Positions 27,799 to 37,564 of a stretch of DNA of 64,000 nt are shown here, in pieces. The translations under genes and the position numbers were made by a program. The notes below the pieces were generated by a model. It was not told the DNA's origin. It did not search any database and saw only the letters and a program-made list of their open reading frames with translations. The stretch lies in NCBI GenBank assembly GCA_934691725.1, contig CAKUTF010000007.1, positions 33,827 to 97,826 on the forward strand. Direction: 5' to 3'. How positions within the stretch are numbered: position 1 is the first letter of the stretch; the number at the start of each line of letters is the position of its first letter. The DNA comes from an uncultured Fibrobacter sp. (GTDB lineage: Bacteria > Fibrobacterota > Fibrobacteria > Fibrobacterales > Fibrobacteraceae).

Positions 27799-30040
27799 AT
27801 TTATACTCCTGGTTGTTTTGGTTGAGATTAAATATTTGTTTTAATTCAAACGCTAAGTTTTCGCCGGATTCTGGATTTATTGAAAGTTTTGCAAATTCGC
27901 TAATTCGCAAGACTTCGTTTGAAACTAGTGTCCTGAAATTTTCAAGTTCAAAAGAATCTTTATTTTTGAGAGTATCAAGGTCATCTGGCAGGCTGATGAA
28001 ATCGTAAATTTCAGCAAATTTTTTCCCTGCGCTTAATCGTAGAACTCTTCCCCTTCTTTGGATGTATTCTTTAGGATTGGTTGTGCTTGCTAGGATGAAT
28101 GCTGTTTTTATGGAAGGAATATTGACTCCTTCGTCTAGGCATTTGATCGCTGCAATTGCCTGAATATGTTCATTCTTAAAGTTATCGATAATTAATTCTC
28201 TTTCATCCATTGTTTTTTCGGCAATGAATTTGGAAATTTTCATTTTGTATATTCTATGAAGTTGAAGTACGATTTCATCTATTTGACGAACGGCTTCGTT
28301 GTCTTCCTGTTCATATTCATCTGCGTTGTATTGGGTTGCTCCGCAATAGATAAGAATATTGGATTGATCTTTATAAGGTTCAATGCTTTCAATAAGTGCT
28401 GTTAATTTTGATTTTGAACCGGCTATTATGCGAGAACGTAAAATACAGAGCAACTTTCCTTTTTCAGAAAGGGTCGTTGCTCCTTCTGAGTCTATTCTAG
28501 TTTCTCGCCTAATTGATTCGGATAAATCAAGGTATTTTTCTTTTTCATCGAAGTTTAAGGTGGTTATTATGGGATAATATCTGTAAGGTGTTAAGTATCC
28601 ATCGTCGATTGCTTGTGATAATCCGTATTCAATACATTTTTTGCCAAAAAAAGTATAGAGATTTTGGGTTCCTTCTTTGTCAAAATGACGGTTTAATGTT
28701 GCGGAAAGAGCCAAACGATATTTGTATTGCTGGGGAACAAGAAATTTTGCAGAGCCGAAAGCTCCCAAGTAATGAGCCTCGTCTGCAATCAACAGAATGT
28801 CTTTTCTTATCTTTTTTAAGCTATTCTGGATGGTTGCTCGTTTAAAAGTTGCGATGGAAGCGATTAAGCAAAAGAATCCGTTTTTTCCAGAATGAAAGTT
28901 TCGACTTCTGATAACTGTTTCTAATCTATTTTTCCAATCTTTTTGTGGTGAGGCGCCAAAAGCAATAATCGGATTTATTCCAAATGCTTTTAGATCTTCG
29001 CACCATTGGGTTACAAGATGGATATACGGACATAAAATAATGGCGCAAAAATCTCCATTCTTCTCTTTATACAACTTATAAAGCGAGGAAAGGGCTGTTA
29101 AAGTTTTTCCTGTTCCTGTCGCCATATCGTAAATGCCGATATAGTTCTGTTTCACCCAGTTATCAATTGCATCTTGCTGATAAGGATGTAATTTCAGCCA
29201 ACTAGGAAAATGAAGTGTTTTATCCTTTTTTACTTGAAAATTGTTTTCCCTCTCCGCCACCGCAAGCACACCGGGAATCTCTGTCTTTTTTCCGCGGCTT
29301 ATTTTGTACTCAATTTGCTTGTCTTGTGAAAACTCTTTTTTGTCCAGCTCAAAATCAACTTTGCCGCGTTTATATTTTTCAAGAATCGCCTTGTCGATTG
29401 CAGGAAAATGCAGGACTTTTAGTTTTTCGTCGAAGTTTCCCCAGATTGCGGCGAATGCCCTTTCTTTTTGAATCACACGGGATTTTTCATCTTCGCTTTT
29501 CCATGAGCAAAAAACATCGACGGTTTCATAGTTTTTTGTGAATGCGTTTTCTGATTCGTTCATTGAACCTGCGAATGCGATTTTATTTCCGTCGGAATCT
29601 TCGACAAGCCCAAGTTTTTCGTGATACATTCCGACAGAAGAGCCGTTTTCGGTAAAGGCGATTTTTATATTCAGTACGCCCGATTCAACCAGATTGGCAA
29701 GAAGATTCAGCCGTTCTTTTTCAAAGAAATTTTCCGGCTCGGTTTTCAGTCCACGAAGAAGTGCGTCTTCTATGATTTTTGTGCGGTTCTCGTAACCTTT
29801 TCGGATTGCCTCTTCATCTTCAGCCGAAAGATAAGGAGATGCTACTAGCTCTATTCTTCCGCCTTTCTTGGCAAGTTCGCAGATTCCTTTTGAAATTTCA
29901 ACCAACGCCGAAGAAGAAAAAAATCCGACAGAACGCTTGTAAGAAACAGCATTTTCAAGGACAGGAGTGTAAAAATCCTGAACGATATTGTCCTGCGGAG
30001 AGCGGTATTCTGGTTTGATATTGATTTCTTTAAAATCCAT
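27791..30040 (-). CDS. PLD-like/DEAD-DEAH helicase fusion, probable effector subunit
   Basis: A 749-residue protein. Residues 1-190 form a phospholipase-D-like nuclease half (SVGMYHEKLGLV gives the HxK, with AGSMNES following). Residues 280-700 are a superfamily 2 helicase: Walker A MATGTGKTLTAL, DEAH box LIADEAHYLGAF, SALSAT-like ALSATLNRHF, and the arginine-finger block QRRGRVLRL. It starts 6 nt after the cysteine desulfurase gene and overlaps the 50-residue gene. Base composition changes inside it: the first part (about 29230-30040) is richer in G/C than the rest. I read it as the SspF-like member of a second effector; stand-alone helicase-nucleases of this type also exist in other defence loci. 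Confidence 0.8.
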   Translation of the reverse strand: MDFKEINIKPEYRSPQDNIVQDFYTPVLENAVSYKRSVGFFSSSALVEISKGICELAKKGGRIELVASPYLSAEDEEAIRKGYENRTKIIEDALLRGLKTEPENFFEKERLNLLANLVESGVLNIKIAFTENGSSVGMYHEKLGLVEDSDGNKIAFAGSMNESENAFTKNYETVDVFCSWKSEDEKSRVIQKERAFAAIWGNFDEKLKVLHFPAIDKAILEKYKRGKVDFELDKKEFSQDKQIEYKISRGKKTEIPGVLAVAERENNFQVKKDKTLHFPSWLKLHPYQQDAIDNWVKQNYIGIYDMATGTGKTLTALSSLYKLYKEKNGDFCAIILCPYIHLVTQWCEDLKAFGINPIIAFGASPQKDWKNRLETVIRSRNFHSGKNGFFCLIASIATFKRATIQNSLKKIRKDILLIADEAHYLGAFGSAKFLVPQQYKYRLALSATLNRHFDKEGTQNLYTFFGKKCIEYGLSQAIDDGYLTPYRYYPIITTLNFDEKEKYLDLSESIRRETRIDSEGATTLSEKGKLLCILRSRIIAGSKSKLTALIESIEPYKDQSNILIYCGATQYNADEYEQEDNEAVRQIDEIVLQLHRIYKMKISKFIAEKTMDERELIIDNFKNEHIQAIAAIKCLDEGVNIPSIKTAFILASTTNPKEYIQRRGRVLRLSAGKKFAEIYDFISLPDDLDTLKNKDSFELENFRTLVSNEVLRISEFAKLSINPESGENLAFELKQIFNLNQNNQEYKYD

Positions 30041-30046
30041 ACATCC

Positions 30047-31261
30047 TCACCTATTCACCTCAATATACTCCATCGCCTTTTCTAGCGCGAAAAAGTCCTC
30101 TTCGCCTGTGAAATATCCCACGCTGAAGCGCACTGTTCCTGCCGGGAATGTGCCTAAGAATTTATGCGCGAGCGGCGAGCATTGAAGGCCGGTGCGCACG
30201 GCGATTTCCGCCTCGTCAAAAACGTTTCCGATGTCTTCCGCCGAGTAGCCGTCAAAAAGCGTGGAGACAACGCCTATGCATTTTGTTTTTTCTGAAAACC
30301 TGTCCGCCGGGCCTGCAATCTTCAAAAAATCGTAACGCTGCAAAATCTCTAAAAGTCTATGGTGATTTTTTTCTTCGGTGGCGCGGATTTCGTCCTGACT
30401 CTGCAAGAACCACTGTGCCGCCGCGTGAAGTCCTGCAACCGCGCAGATGTTCTGGCTTCCCATCTCATAGCGGCTCGGAATGTTTTCGGGCATTTCCTGC
30501 CTCGCCGACTCAACGCCCGTTCCGCCAAAAAGAATCGGCTCAAGTTTCACATTGCGACTTTTTGCAAAACCTGCGATTCCGAATGGGCCGTACAAAGTCT
30601 TGTGCCCGGCAAAAACAGCAAAGTCAACAAGCTCGCTCGCCACATCCAGCGGAATAAGCCCCGCCGTCTGCGCCATGTCGGTTACGGTAAGCGCGCCAAA
30701 CTTTTTCGCCGCCGCAAAAATTTCAAGCACAGGCGCAATAAGCCCAATCACATTGCTCGCGTGGCTTACAATCACAATGTCAGGCGGAATCTCCGCAAAC
30801 TGCGCGTTGATTTTTTCAATGTCGTATTCAAAATCAGGCGAAACAAAAAGCTGCCTGACACAAATCTTTCCGGTCTTTTCAAAATGATGCAGAACGCGCG
30901 TTACCGAATTGTGCTCGAACGGCGAGATGTAAACGTTCGGAATAGTGCTGTCATCAGACTTTAAGAAGCGGTCATTGAGCCTGTCGAAATGACCATTCTC
31001 GAAACTTTCAACCAGCCCCTGAATCACCATGTTCAGCGCAATCGTCGCGCTCGGAGCAAAAATCACGTCCTTGTTCGGAGAACAAAGAATTTTCTGGATA
31101 AAGCCGCGCGTTTCCGCAACAATCCTTGAAGCCTCCGCCGCCAGCTTGTACTGCCCCCGACCCGCATTTCCGCCGTGATTCCGGTAAAAAGAATCCATCA
31201 ATTCATAAACACATTCAGGCTTCGGAAAAGTTGTCGCCGCATTGTCAAAATAAAAACTCAT
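30047..31261 (-). CDS. sspA: Cysteine desulfurase of a DNA phosphorothioation system (SspA/DndA-like)
   Basis: A 404-residue class V aminotransferase. It opens with FDNAATTFPKP, has the PLP-binding lysine in FAGHKTLYGPFG, and the catalytic cysteine in RTGLQCSPLAHKFLGT. It takes sulfur from cysteine as a persulfide. An IscS/SufS role is less likely because it lies between an SspC-like ATPase and a defence helicase, with a 10-nt gap upstream and a GGGAGG ribosome-binding site. In the well-known Ssp loci SspA is often divergent; here it is co-directional as the fourth gene. Confident as cysteine desulfurase, good as SspA by context. Confidence 0.85.
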   Translation of the reverse strand: MSFYFDNAATTFPKPECVYELMDSFYRNHGGNAGRGQYKLAAEASRIVAETRGFIQKILCSPNKDVIFAPSATIALNMVIQGLVESFENGHFDRLNDRFLKSDDSTIPNVYISPFEHNSVTRVLHHFEKTGKICVRQLFVSPDFEYDIEKINAQFAEIPPDIVIVSHASNVIGLIAPVLEIFAAAKKFGALTVTDMAQTAGLIPLDVASELVDFAVFAGHKTLYGPFGIAGFAKSRNVKLEPILFGGTGVESARQEMPENIPSRYEMGSQNICAVAGLHAAAQWFLQSQDEIRATEEKNHHRLLEILQRYDFLKIAGPADRFSEKTKCIGVVSTLFDGYSAEDIGNVFDEAEIAVRTGLQCSPLAHKFLGTFPAGTVRFSVGYFTGEEDFFALEKAMEYIEVNR

Positions 31262-31271
31262 TTTTCCTCCC

Positions 31272-34200
31272 CTAGCACAGTTTTTCCAGTAAACTCACCA
31301 GAACCTGCCGTTTTTCCGCGTCCGTCACGGACTGCCCCATTTCCTCGATTGTCCGCCAGATTTCCTCTTCAAGCGATTTTGCGCGGACGGAACATTCCAC
31401 TTTTTGAAAGGACTTGGAAACGGTTTCGTTCTTGTGCAAGAATTGAACGTTGTATCCGGAAAGCGAAACCTTGGCATTTGCCGGGTTTGCGTTTTGGCTT
31501 GTATTTTTGAATCGAAGAAGGGTTGTGTTGAGTTCCTGCAACCGGTTGAAAAAAATGGAAACGGTATCGTCGCTCCAGTCGTCGATATCCAGCCCGGTGA
31601 GCAATACGGCCATGTTCTGGATAGTCGTGAAATCATCGTTTGAAGCGGATCGATAGATTTTCAGTAGTTTGTGTGCGCCATTTTCGAAAATGAAATTTTC
31701 CACTTTTTTATCAAGCTTTTTGCAAAATTCGGCAATCAAGTTTTTTAGTGATTTTTGCTTTGTCGCCTTTTCTCTAAAGATTTGTTCGGTTTCCTGGATG
31801 AGATAGGCTGTGAGTTCATCTAGACGATAATCAAGGAACTGCTTTGCCTGGTGCAATTTGTCGAAAGTACCTGAAAGGCAATCGGCCTCTCCAAATGCCT
31901 TTGGAAATTTTTCAAAAAGGGTTTCCTGTGCGCCTAATCCGTTTTGGGCGAGCAGTGCCGAAAATTTTAAAATATTTGGAGGAACGGGCTTTTCCTTGTT
32001 TGCAGAGTCAAATATCCGCTTAATCTGTTTCGTGTATTTTGGAAGCGAACGATACCAACGCAAGATGGCGTTAACCAGATAGGCGTAGCCGTTTTTCCTT
32101 TCTCCGTCTAGGATAAAGTCTGCAAAAAGCGTTTCCAAGGAGCGTACGTATTCTGCGCGGGTCGCGTCCCACTTTTCGATCTTAACGGTAAATGATTCCG
32201 GTGATTCCGGGATGGCGCAAAGCGTTTCCGCATTTGTCGGTACTTCGATGCCTTCTTTTTTGATGGTCGCATTCTTTGACATTTCCGCAAGAACTGCGGC
32301 AAGATAGATCGGAATGACTCCGCGGCGGAGCCCGATGCGCTTTTCCGGGTTGACAAGGGTATCGATGATTACGGAAAATGAGTTTTCCTTTTGGGAGCTT
32401 TCATAAAAATCCTGAATCGCGGAAAAGAGACTTTTGAACTTTTCGTCATTAGACGCGTTGCCTGTTTTTGGCGAGAGACGGAAATATTTCTGTCTGGAAC
32501 TTTCTTCAAGAATTCCGGGGACGACCAAAGCGCTCCGCATAAAGGAAACTTCTTGACCGGTTCCTTCAAGTCCAAGGTTCCCCGAAGTAGAATCCAAAAT
32601 AGCATGGACCAGTTTCAGGCGGCTTTTGGTCGCTGTCCCGGTCAGCTCGTTTTTGTTGAGCGTCTCGTTGTTGATAATCGGCGTGTCGCTGAAAATTTCT
32701 TTGCATTTTTTTGAAATTAGTTTGGTTAAATCGGATTTTCGGTAAAGCTTTTTCTCTTCTCCGCCGCTGGTGTAAATCGCTTGGTTGCATTCCGGGTTTA
32801 TGTAGGAATTGACAATCTGCTTGATGACCTCGTATAAGTCGCGGAAGATAAGCTCATATTCCTCGGCTAGCGCTGGATTTTCCTCGCCCGTTGCCTGTAA
32901 GCTGTTCTGCAATGTGACGACGGCGTCAAACTTCCGGAGTCGTTCCGAAAAATCGTCGGCAGATTTTGAAAGGATGAAAATTTTGTCTGGAAATTGTTTG
33001 GAAAGTTTTAAAAGATCCTGTCTGGACTTTTGGACAGATGCGTTGTTTTCTTCGTTGAAAATGGCGAAGATAAAACCGTCAGCCTTGTCGGAATTTCTGA
33101 AAAGAGTGGAATGTTTATCGTTATTTTGTGTGAAACAGTCTTTTCCCGAAATGAACGTGAATTCAAAATATCTCGTGATGCTGTTTTGGATATTGTACTC
33201 AATGGGATAGAAGTATCGATGAGTATTGAATTCGTTTAGGATTTGAATCGGACTGATTGTCCTGCGTCTCTTTTCTATGGTTTCCTGGATGAGCTTTTCG
33301 ACATGAATTTCGGAATTTGTCTTGAGCTGGACTAGGTTGTTGTGGCTGTTGAGATAGATGGCGCCTGCTTTTTCGACGAGGTTTTGAAAAGCTTGTCGAA
33401 TGGATTCCGCTTTGTAACCGGAATCCCGATAAACAGCGAAAAGGGTTTTTGTATCGGGGCGTAAGCGTTCAAATTGGTTGAGCGCGTAAATCAGCGAGAC
33501 TGTCTTGACTAGTTTCGCTTCGAGTGAGTCTCGTTCCAGTTTCTGTAGAATGGTCGATGCCCTGAGGTACTGCTTTTTGATGTTGCTCGTGTAAGGTTCG
33601 TTTTGCAACTGGTTTTCAAAGTAGTCGAAGAGTATGTCCGGCGTGAATAGCGGAAAGTTTTTATCCTTGGATTGCGTATGGGGGCTTGTATTTTTGGCAA
33701 GAGATACCAGGCAGTTTTTTTCGTTTCCGGAAAGGAATGTAAAAAGCGTGCGTTCGTTCTGGGCTATTTTTTCCGAGAGCCTGGGGAGAATGTAAGTTGT
33801 AACGGGATGGAGCGGGTATGATCCGTATAGGATTGTGCTTTCCGTGCCTCTCGAATCGTTTGAAAAAAGGAAATTTTGATTGCTGAACCATTCTGTTTTA
33901 AGAGCCTTGAATTCAGCCTCATGTCCTTTGCGGAAAAGATTCCATTCTTCTTTGTCCTTGATGATGGCCGCTTCGATAAGTCCGTAGATTTCGCTGTAAT
34001 CGTTGTAGAGGCGGATGTGCTGGAAACGCTCCGAGACGCCTTTCCATCCATCGACTTTCTGTTTGGGAAGAACGTCGATATAGTTTTCGATTTCCTTGTG
34101 GCAAATCAAAACGAGATGAATCTGATTTTTTCCGCTGCGGTCGGCGCGTTCGGCAAAATCCTGCAACAGCTTGATATCGCCGATGCTTGCATGGGAAATG

Positions 34201-34979
34201 TTTGATTCCAGATATTTTCCGAATTCGTCATAGACGATTATGATGCCGTTGTACTTTTTGGATTCGACAAGTTTTTGGACGACTTTCTCGTAGATATCGA
34301 CGACATCGAATCCGGTGAAAGGATTAAACTCGCTTCCCGAGGTAAGCTGCGGATACAGCTCTTCGAATTCTTTCAGGTTGGCGGGGGAGAAGTTTCTCAA
34401 CGCCTCCTTGAACCTGGTTGCCTTGATAGACGCCTTTTCGTTGAATTTCTTGAAAGTTTCGGGAAATTCCCGTTCCCATTTTTCGATCGTTCTTGCCGCT
34501 GCTTCGAAATGCGTTTCCGGCATCAGGTTTTTGAAATCGTTCTTTCGAAGCGTTGAATGCAGGGCGTATAAAAACGACTGGGAAAGGTTCGAACTGTTCC
34601 CGTTGATGATGACGGGCAAAAGCCTTTTTCCGCTTTTTATATATCTGCGGATGTTTTCCGCCGAAACAGAATTTCTCTTTTCAATTTTTTCTATCGCAAT
34701 CTCTTGGGCTTTGCGTGTCTGCGGATTATTGTAGAGAAAGGATAGCGCTTCAAGAACGATGCTGGATTTTCCCTTTCCATAGGCTCCGATGAGAATTTTC
34801 GATCGGTGCGGGTTATCTGTAAGTTGTGTGCATTGGATTTCGTCGTCGATGAAACGGATCGCTTCGCTTGTCGGAATGAAGTTTTGAATCTTTTCGGGAT
34901 TTTCAAAATCGTAGGCGATGTTGATTGACGAATGAAAGAATGTAGAAGCTTTTATCACGGGAGATTTTGCGAGGGTCAT
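31272..34979 (-). CDS. sspC: Large P-loop ATPase, SspC-like
   Basis: A 1235-residue protein with Walker A GAYGKGKS (65-72) and Walker B IIIVYDEFGKYLE (Asp251, Glu252). The rest is a long helical region without other recognised motifs. A large ATPase of this type next to a DUF4007 gene and a PAPS-reductase-like gene is what SspC looks like; BREX BrxC proteins are of similar size, but no other BREX gene (pglX, pglZ, brxL) is present. Its start overlaps the sspB stop by 4 nt. It probably drives DNA remodelling for sulfur insertion. Confidence 0.78.
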   Translation of the reverse strand: MTLAKSPVIKASTFFHSSINIAYDFENPEKIQNFIPTSEAIRFIDDEIQCTQLTDNPHRSKILIGAYGKGKSSIVLEALSFLYNNPQTRKAQEIAIEKIEKRNSVSAENIRRYIKSGKRLLPVIINGNSSNLSQSFLYALHSTLRKNDFKNLMPETHFEAAARTIEKWEREFPETFKKFNEKASIKATRFKEALRNFSPANLKEFEELYPQLTSGSEFNPFTGFDVVDIYEKVVQKLVESKKYNGIIIVYDEFGKYLESNISHASIGDIKLLQDFAERADRSGKNQIHLVLICHKEIENYIDVLPKQKVDGWKGVSERFQHIRLYNDYSEIYGLIEAAIIKDKEEWNLFRKGHEAEFKALKTEWFSNQNFLFSNDSRGTESTILYGSYPLHPVTTYILPRLSEKIAQNERTLFTFLSGNEKNCLVSLAKNTSPHTQSKDKNFPLFTPDILFDYFENQLQNEPYTSNIKKQYLRASTILQKLERDSLEAKLVKTVSLIYALNQFERLRPDTKTLFAVYRDSGYKAESIRQAFQNLVEKAGAIYLNSHNNLVQLKTNSEIHVEKLIQETIEKRRRTISPIQILNEFNTHRYFYPIEYNIQNSITRYFEFTFISGKDCFTQNNDKHSTLFRNSDKADGFIFAIFNEENNASVQKSRQDLLKLSKQFPDKIFILSKSADDFSERLRKFDAVVTLQNSLQATGEENPALAEEYELIFRDLYEVIKQIVNSYINPECNQAIYTSGGEEKKLYRKSDLTKLISKKCKEIFSDTPIINNETLNKNELTGTATKSRLKLVHAILDSTSGNLGLEGTGQEVSFMRSALVVPGILEESSRQKYFRLSPKTGNASNDEKFKSLFSAIQDFYESSQKENSFSVIIDTLVNPEKRIGLRRGVIPIYLAAVLAEMSKNATIKKEGIEVPTNAETLCAIPESPESFTVKIEKWDATRAEYVRSLETLFADFILDGERKNGYAYLVNAILRWYRSLPKYTKQIKRIFDSANKEKPVPPNILKFSALLAQNGLGAQETLFEKFPKAFGEADCLSGTFDKLHQAKQFLDYRLDELTAYLIQETEQIFREKATKQKSLKNLIAEFCKKLDKKVENFIFENGAHKLLKIYRSASNDDFTTIQNMAVLLTGLDIDDWSDDTVSIFFNRLQELNTTLLRFKNTSQNANPANAKVSLSGYNVQFLHKNETVSKSFQKVECSVRAKSLEEEIWRTIEEMGQSVTDAEKRQVLVSLLEKLC

Positions 34980-35881
34980 CGGTCTAGCTCCGCATAATAT
35001 TCGTTGAGGTTGTCAATGGCGCGGCGGCCCTTTTTCAGCTTGACTAAGTCTAGCCCTGCAGTCCGGATTACTTGCAGTAAATCGCGGTTTTCTAGGACGC
35101 CCAGAATATCCATCAAGGCGATTGAATCTAGGGTGAACGCTTTTCCTGCGCTGAAATTTTTATTTTGGATGTCGGATAGCGGAATTTCAAGATTGGGATA
35201 GCCTTCCGCTTCTAGGCTTAGGGCGTAGAGAAATACGAGGGCTGGAATATCTTTGGCGGACGGGTTTGTTTTTTTGAAAACTTTTTTTGAGCGGTTCGTG
35301 CAATCGATAAGCCCTAGCTCTGCAAAGGGAGATTCCATGTTGTCTTCCGGATCGATTTCTTGTGCGTTTCTAAAACGGGATACGTATGTATTGATGATGC
35401 ATTCCAGGTCGCTTTCAAAAGAACTCGATGCCGTGGAGCCTCCGTTCATCCGGTCGAAATTTTGCAAGGCTCCCACAAAATCAACCTTTGAAAATTCAGC
35501 CTGTTGAAACTCATTGAAAAAGAAGTACCATGAAGTTGCGTTTTCGCGGTTTGTCGCAAGTTTATATTGGAGTGCCCATAGCGTCCCGGTTTCTTCGACA
35601 TAAGGGTCGTTTTGGGAGATAAGTTTTCCGAGTTCCGTAAAATCGGTGTACATCTTTTTTGTTTTCGGATCGCGCGCTTCGCAGGTGATTCCTAGGGTTT
35701 TCAGCCAATAGCGGAGCGATGTTACCATGTTGCGTCCGATGCCGAGTTCGTCCATCGGAGCGAGAGATTTGTCCGTGAAAACCGTTGGGTTCCTTTTGAG
35801 AGCCTGGATGCCTTTGGCCAGCCAGTTTTTGCGAATGGAAAAAGTTTCGTGCCCGCGGTATCTTGTCTTGAAATCGCTCAT
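34976..35881 (-). CDS. sspB: DUF4007 protein, SspB-like nickase
   Basis: A 301-residue protein. The opening RGHETFSIRKNWLAKGIQAL, then ELGIGRNMVTSLRYWLK, is the DUF4007 signature. In Ssp phosphorothioation SspB is the DNA nickase that opens one strand for sulfur insertion. The ATG at 35881 overlaps the sspD stop by 4 nt and gives the family-like N-terminus; an upstream in-frame ATG would run back through sspD. The 4-nt overlaps at both ends place it firmly in the operon. Confidence 0.83.
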   Translation of the reverse strand: MSDFKTRYRGHETFSIRKNWLAKGIQALKRNPTVFTDKSLAPMDELGIGRNMVTSLRYWLKTLGITCEARDPKTKKMYTDFTELGKLISQNDPYVEETGTLWALQYKLATNRENATSWYFFFNEFQQAEFSKVDFVGALQNFDRMNGGSTASSSFESDLECIINTYVSRFRNAQEIDPEDNMESPFAELGLIDCTNRSKKVFKKTNPSAKDIPALVFLYALSLEAEGYPNLEIPLSDIQNKNFSAGKAFTLDSIALMDILGVLENRDLLQVIRTAGLDLVKLKKGRRAIDNLNEYYAELDR

Positions 35882-37392
35882 TTTTCGCTTGTCCTCAGGA
35901 ATTTGTCCATCATGCAGCCTCCGGCGAGATATTTTTCCGTGACGCATTTTTTGCAATGGGCGCATTTTTCGGGATTGATGCGGTATTCGTTCCCAGCGAG
36001 ACTGATGGCACCGAATCGGCAGATGGATTCGCATTTGAGACATTTTCGGCAGGCGTTGAATTTCCGTACCTGGTAGCCGATCATGCGCTGCATGTCATCG
36101 TGCTTTTCGATGTTCATCGTCCGGATTTTTACGGCATGTTCAAAACCGTTCTGGTTGAATGGAAGGACGGAAATAATCGGTACTTTTGTCCGCACGTCGA
36201 GAACCAATGTTTCGTGGACGAGTTTTCTTCCAAGATCCTTTGCAATAATGCCGAACGGAACGAGCATATTTAAAAAGCTGTCGTCAAATGGACGGGAAAG
36301 GCGGTAGATTTTCGAATGTTCTTCGCTTGTGCAGTTTGTGAATTTGAGTCTCACGTCTTCTGCTGCGGCGAGGCCGTTTCCGCCTTGTCGTGCTTTCCAT
36401 TTCCCGGAATCCACATATTCTTCCGCATCCGGCTTCCCGATTTGCTTGGCGAAGCCGATGAGAAAGTTCCTCCATTTTTCGGAGCGTTCCTTCATGTAGA
36501 TTCGCGAGAGGAACTGTGCCCGCAGATTGTTGTTCGGGCAGCACCAGCAGCCGACGCGGTCGTAGCCAAGGCGATAGGCTTCGTTGAAGTCCACGTTTTC
36601 GGCGAGGATGTACAGCCAGATGTCAATGTCCTTCCAGTAAAAGACGGGGCTGGCGACGCTCTGCTTTTGAATTTTTACGTTCTCGGTATTTTCGGTAACG
36701 CGGCTGTATTTGGAACGGCTTACGCTTTCGTTTTTGCGGATTCCGTAAAATGTGAGAATCTGGCTGTTTCCGAATTTGCGGTTCAGGATCCTCGTGATGG
36801 GACCCGTTTTAAACATCGAGCAGCACCAGCGCATCATTCTTGCCGGTGGCCCGATTTCCCTGCAGACTTCGTAAAAATTCTGGTCTGTATTTTGCGCAAC
36901 TCGAAATTCCGCCATCGGATGGGATTTTCTGTAGCGGTCCGCATACTCGAATGTCATGGGAAATTCAAGCGTCGTGTTTCCAAAAAGATGGGTTATGTAC
37001 GGGTTTCCTAATGCCTTGACGACAATGTCCGCAGTCGCTGTGGAATCTTTGCCTCCGCTGAACGAAACGATGATTCTGTTTTCCGCATCGGTTCCGTTCT
37101 TTTGAATGAATTTGCTTGCCGTTTCATTTACAAAGCGAAACGCTTCGTCCTTGATGAATTCCAGGCGCAGCCTGTTTGCCCGGATAAATTTTTGGATGGC
37201 AATGTCAAAGTGCTTTTGGGAAATAGCGATGTTTTTTTCTTGAAACTGTTGCAGTTTTTCTCTTAGGCTGTCGCAATCTGCGTTTCTGAAGGTTGCCAAT
37301 GATATGGAGACAGCTTTCCCGTCGATGTAGTAACGGTTTGCCGCGTTCCATACGGCTGATTTGGCTAGGCTAAAGGGTTCTTTTCTTAGCAA
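35878..37392 (-). CDS. sspD: PAPS-reductase-like ATP pyrophosphatase with ferredoxin tail (SspD-like)
   Basis: At least 504 residues. The PP-loop SFSGGKDSTATADIVVKAL identifies an ATP pyrophosphatase/PAPS-reductase fold; cysteines in MRWCCSMFK and GCWCCPN could hold a cluster. The C-terminus has two ferredoxin-like motifs (CRKCLKCESIC, CAHCKKC). SspD activates the DNA backbone for sulfur transfer. The start is a problem: TTG at 37392 is the first common start codon, but the frame continues upstream to 37554 and encodes a zinc ribbon (WCDTC, then CPICGH) expected at the N-terminus of such proteins. The ATG for this longer form is at 37566, yet codon 4 is TAA. Either the gene has a nonsense mutation, or translation re-initiates, or readthrough occurs. 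Confidence 0.75.
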   Translation of the reverse strand: MLRKEPFSLAKSAVWNAANRYYIDGKAVSISLATFRNADCDSLREKLQQFQEKNIAISQKHFDIAIQKFIRANRLRLEFIKDEAFRFVNETASKFIQKNGTDAENRIIVSFSGGKDSTATADIVVKALGNPYITHLFGNTTLEFPMTFEYADRYRKSHPMAEFRVAQNTDQNFYEVCREIGPPARMMRWCCSMFKTGPITRILNRKFGNSQILTFYGIRKNESVSRSKYSRVTENTENVKIQKQSVASPVFYWKDIDIWLYILAENVDFNEAYRLGYDRVGCWCCPNNNLRAQFLSRIYMKERSEKWRNFLIGFAKQIGKPDAEEYVDSGKWKARQGGNGLAAAEDVRLKFTNCTSEEHSKIYRLSRPFDDSFLNMLVPFGIIAKDLGRKLVHETLVLDVRTKVPIISVLPFNQNGFEHAVKIRTMNIEKHDDMQRMIGYQVRKFNACRKCLKCESICRFGAISLAGNEYRINPEKCAHCKKCVTEKYLAGGCMMDKFLRTSEK

Positions 37393-37534
37393 GAGTTCGA
37401 GAAGAAGGCGCTCTTCCGGAAAAACCGGGCGCAGGTCTGTCGAGAGGTAGCGCAGGGAATGTCCGCAAATAGGACATTTTTCTTGTTTTTCGCTAGAAAT
37501 AATCGGAATGGCACATGTATCGCACCAGAGAATT

Positions 37535-37564
37535 GTTCCGAGAAAAAGACCGTTTTATCGGAAC
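37535..37564. promoter_or_regulatory. Inverted repeat over the sspD start region
   Basis: GTTCCGA (37535-37541) and TCGGAAC (37558-37564) form a perfect 7-bp inverted repeat with a 16-nt spacer. On the sspD strand it spans from the G of the upstream ATG to codon 10, with the TAA at codon 4 in the loop. On the plus strand it is followed by ATTTTT. It could be an operator for the divergent sspD/HNH pair or an mRNA hairpin at the start codon. Confidence 0.5.

Noticed and set aside
30047..31261. Housekeeping cysteine desulfurase (iscS/sufS)
   Set aside because: No iscU/sufBCD genes are adjacent and it is tightly packed in the defence operon.
31272..34979. BREX system (BrxC-like ATPase)
   Set aside because: The size and P-loop fit, but no pglX, pglZ, brxA/B or brxL gene is present; the neighbours are Ssp-type.
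35878..37392. PAPS reductase as part of sulfate assimilation (cysH)
   Set aside because: No cysDN, cysIJ or transporter is nearby, and the ferredoxin tail plus DUF4007, ATPase and cysteine desulfurase neighbours point to DNA phosphorothioation.
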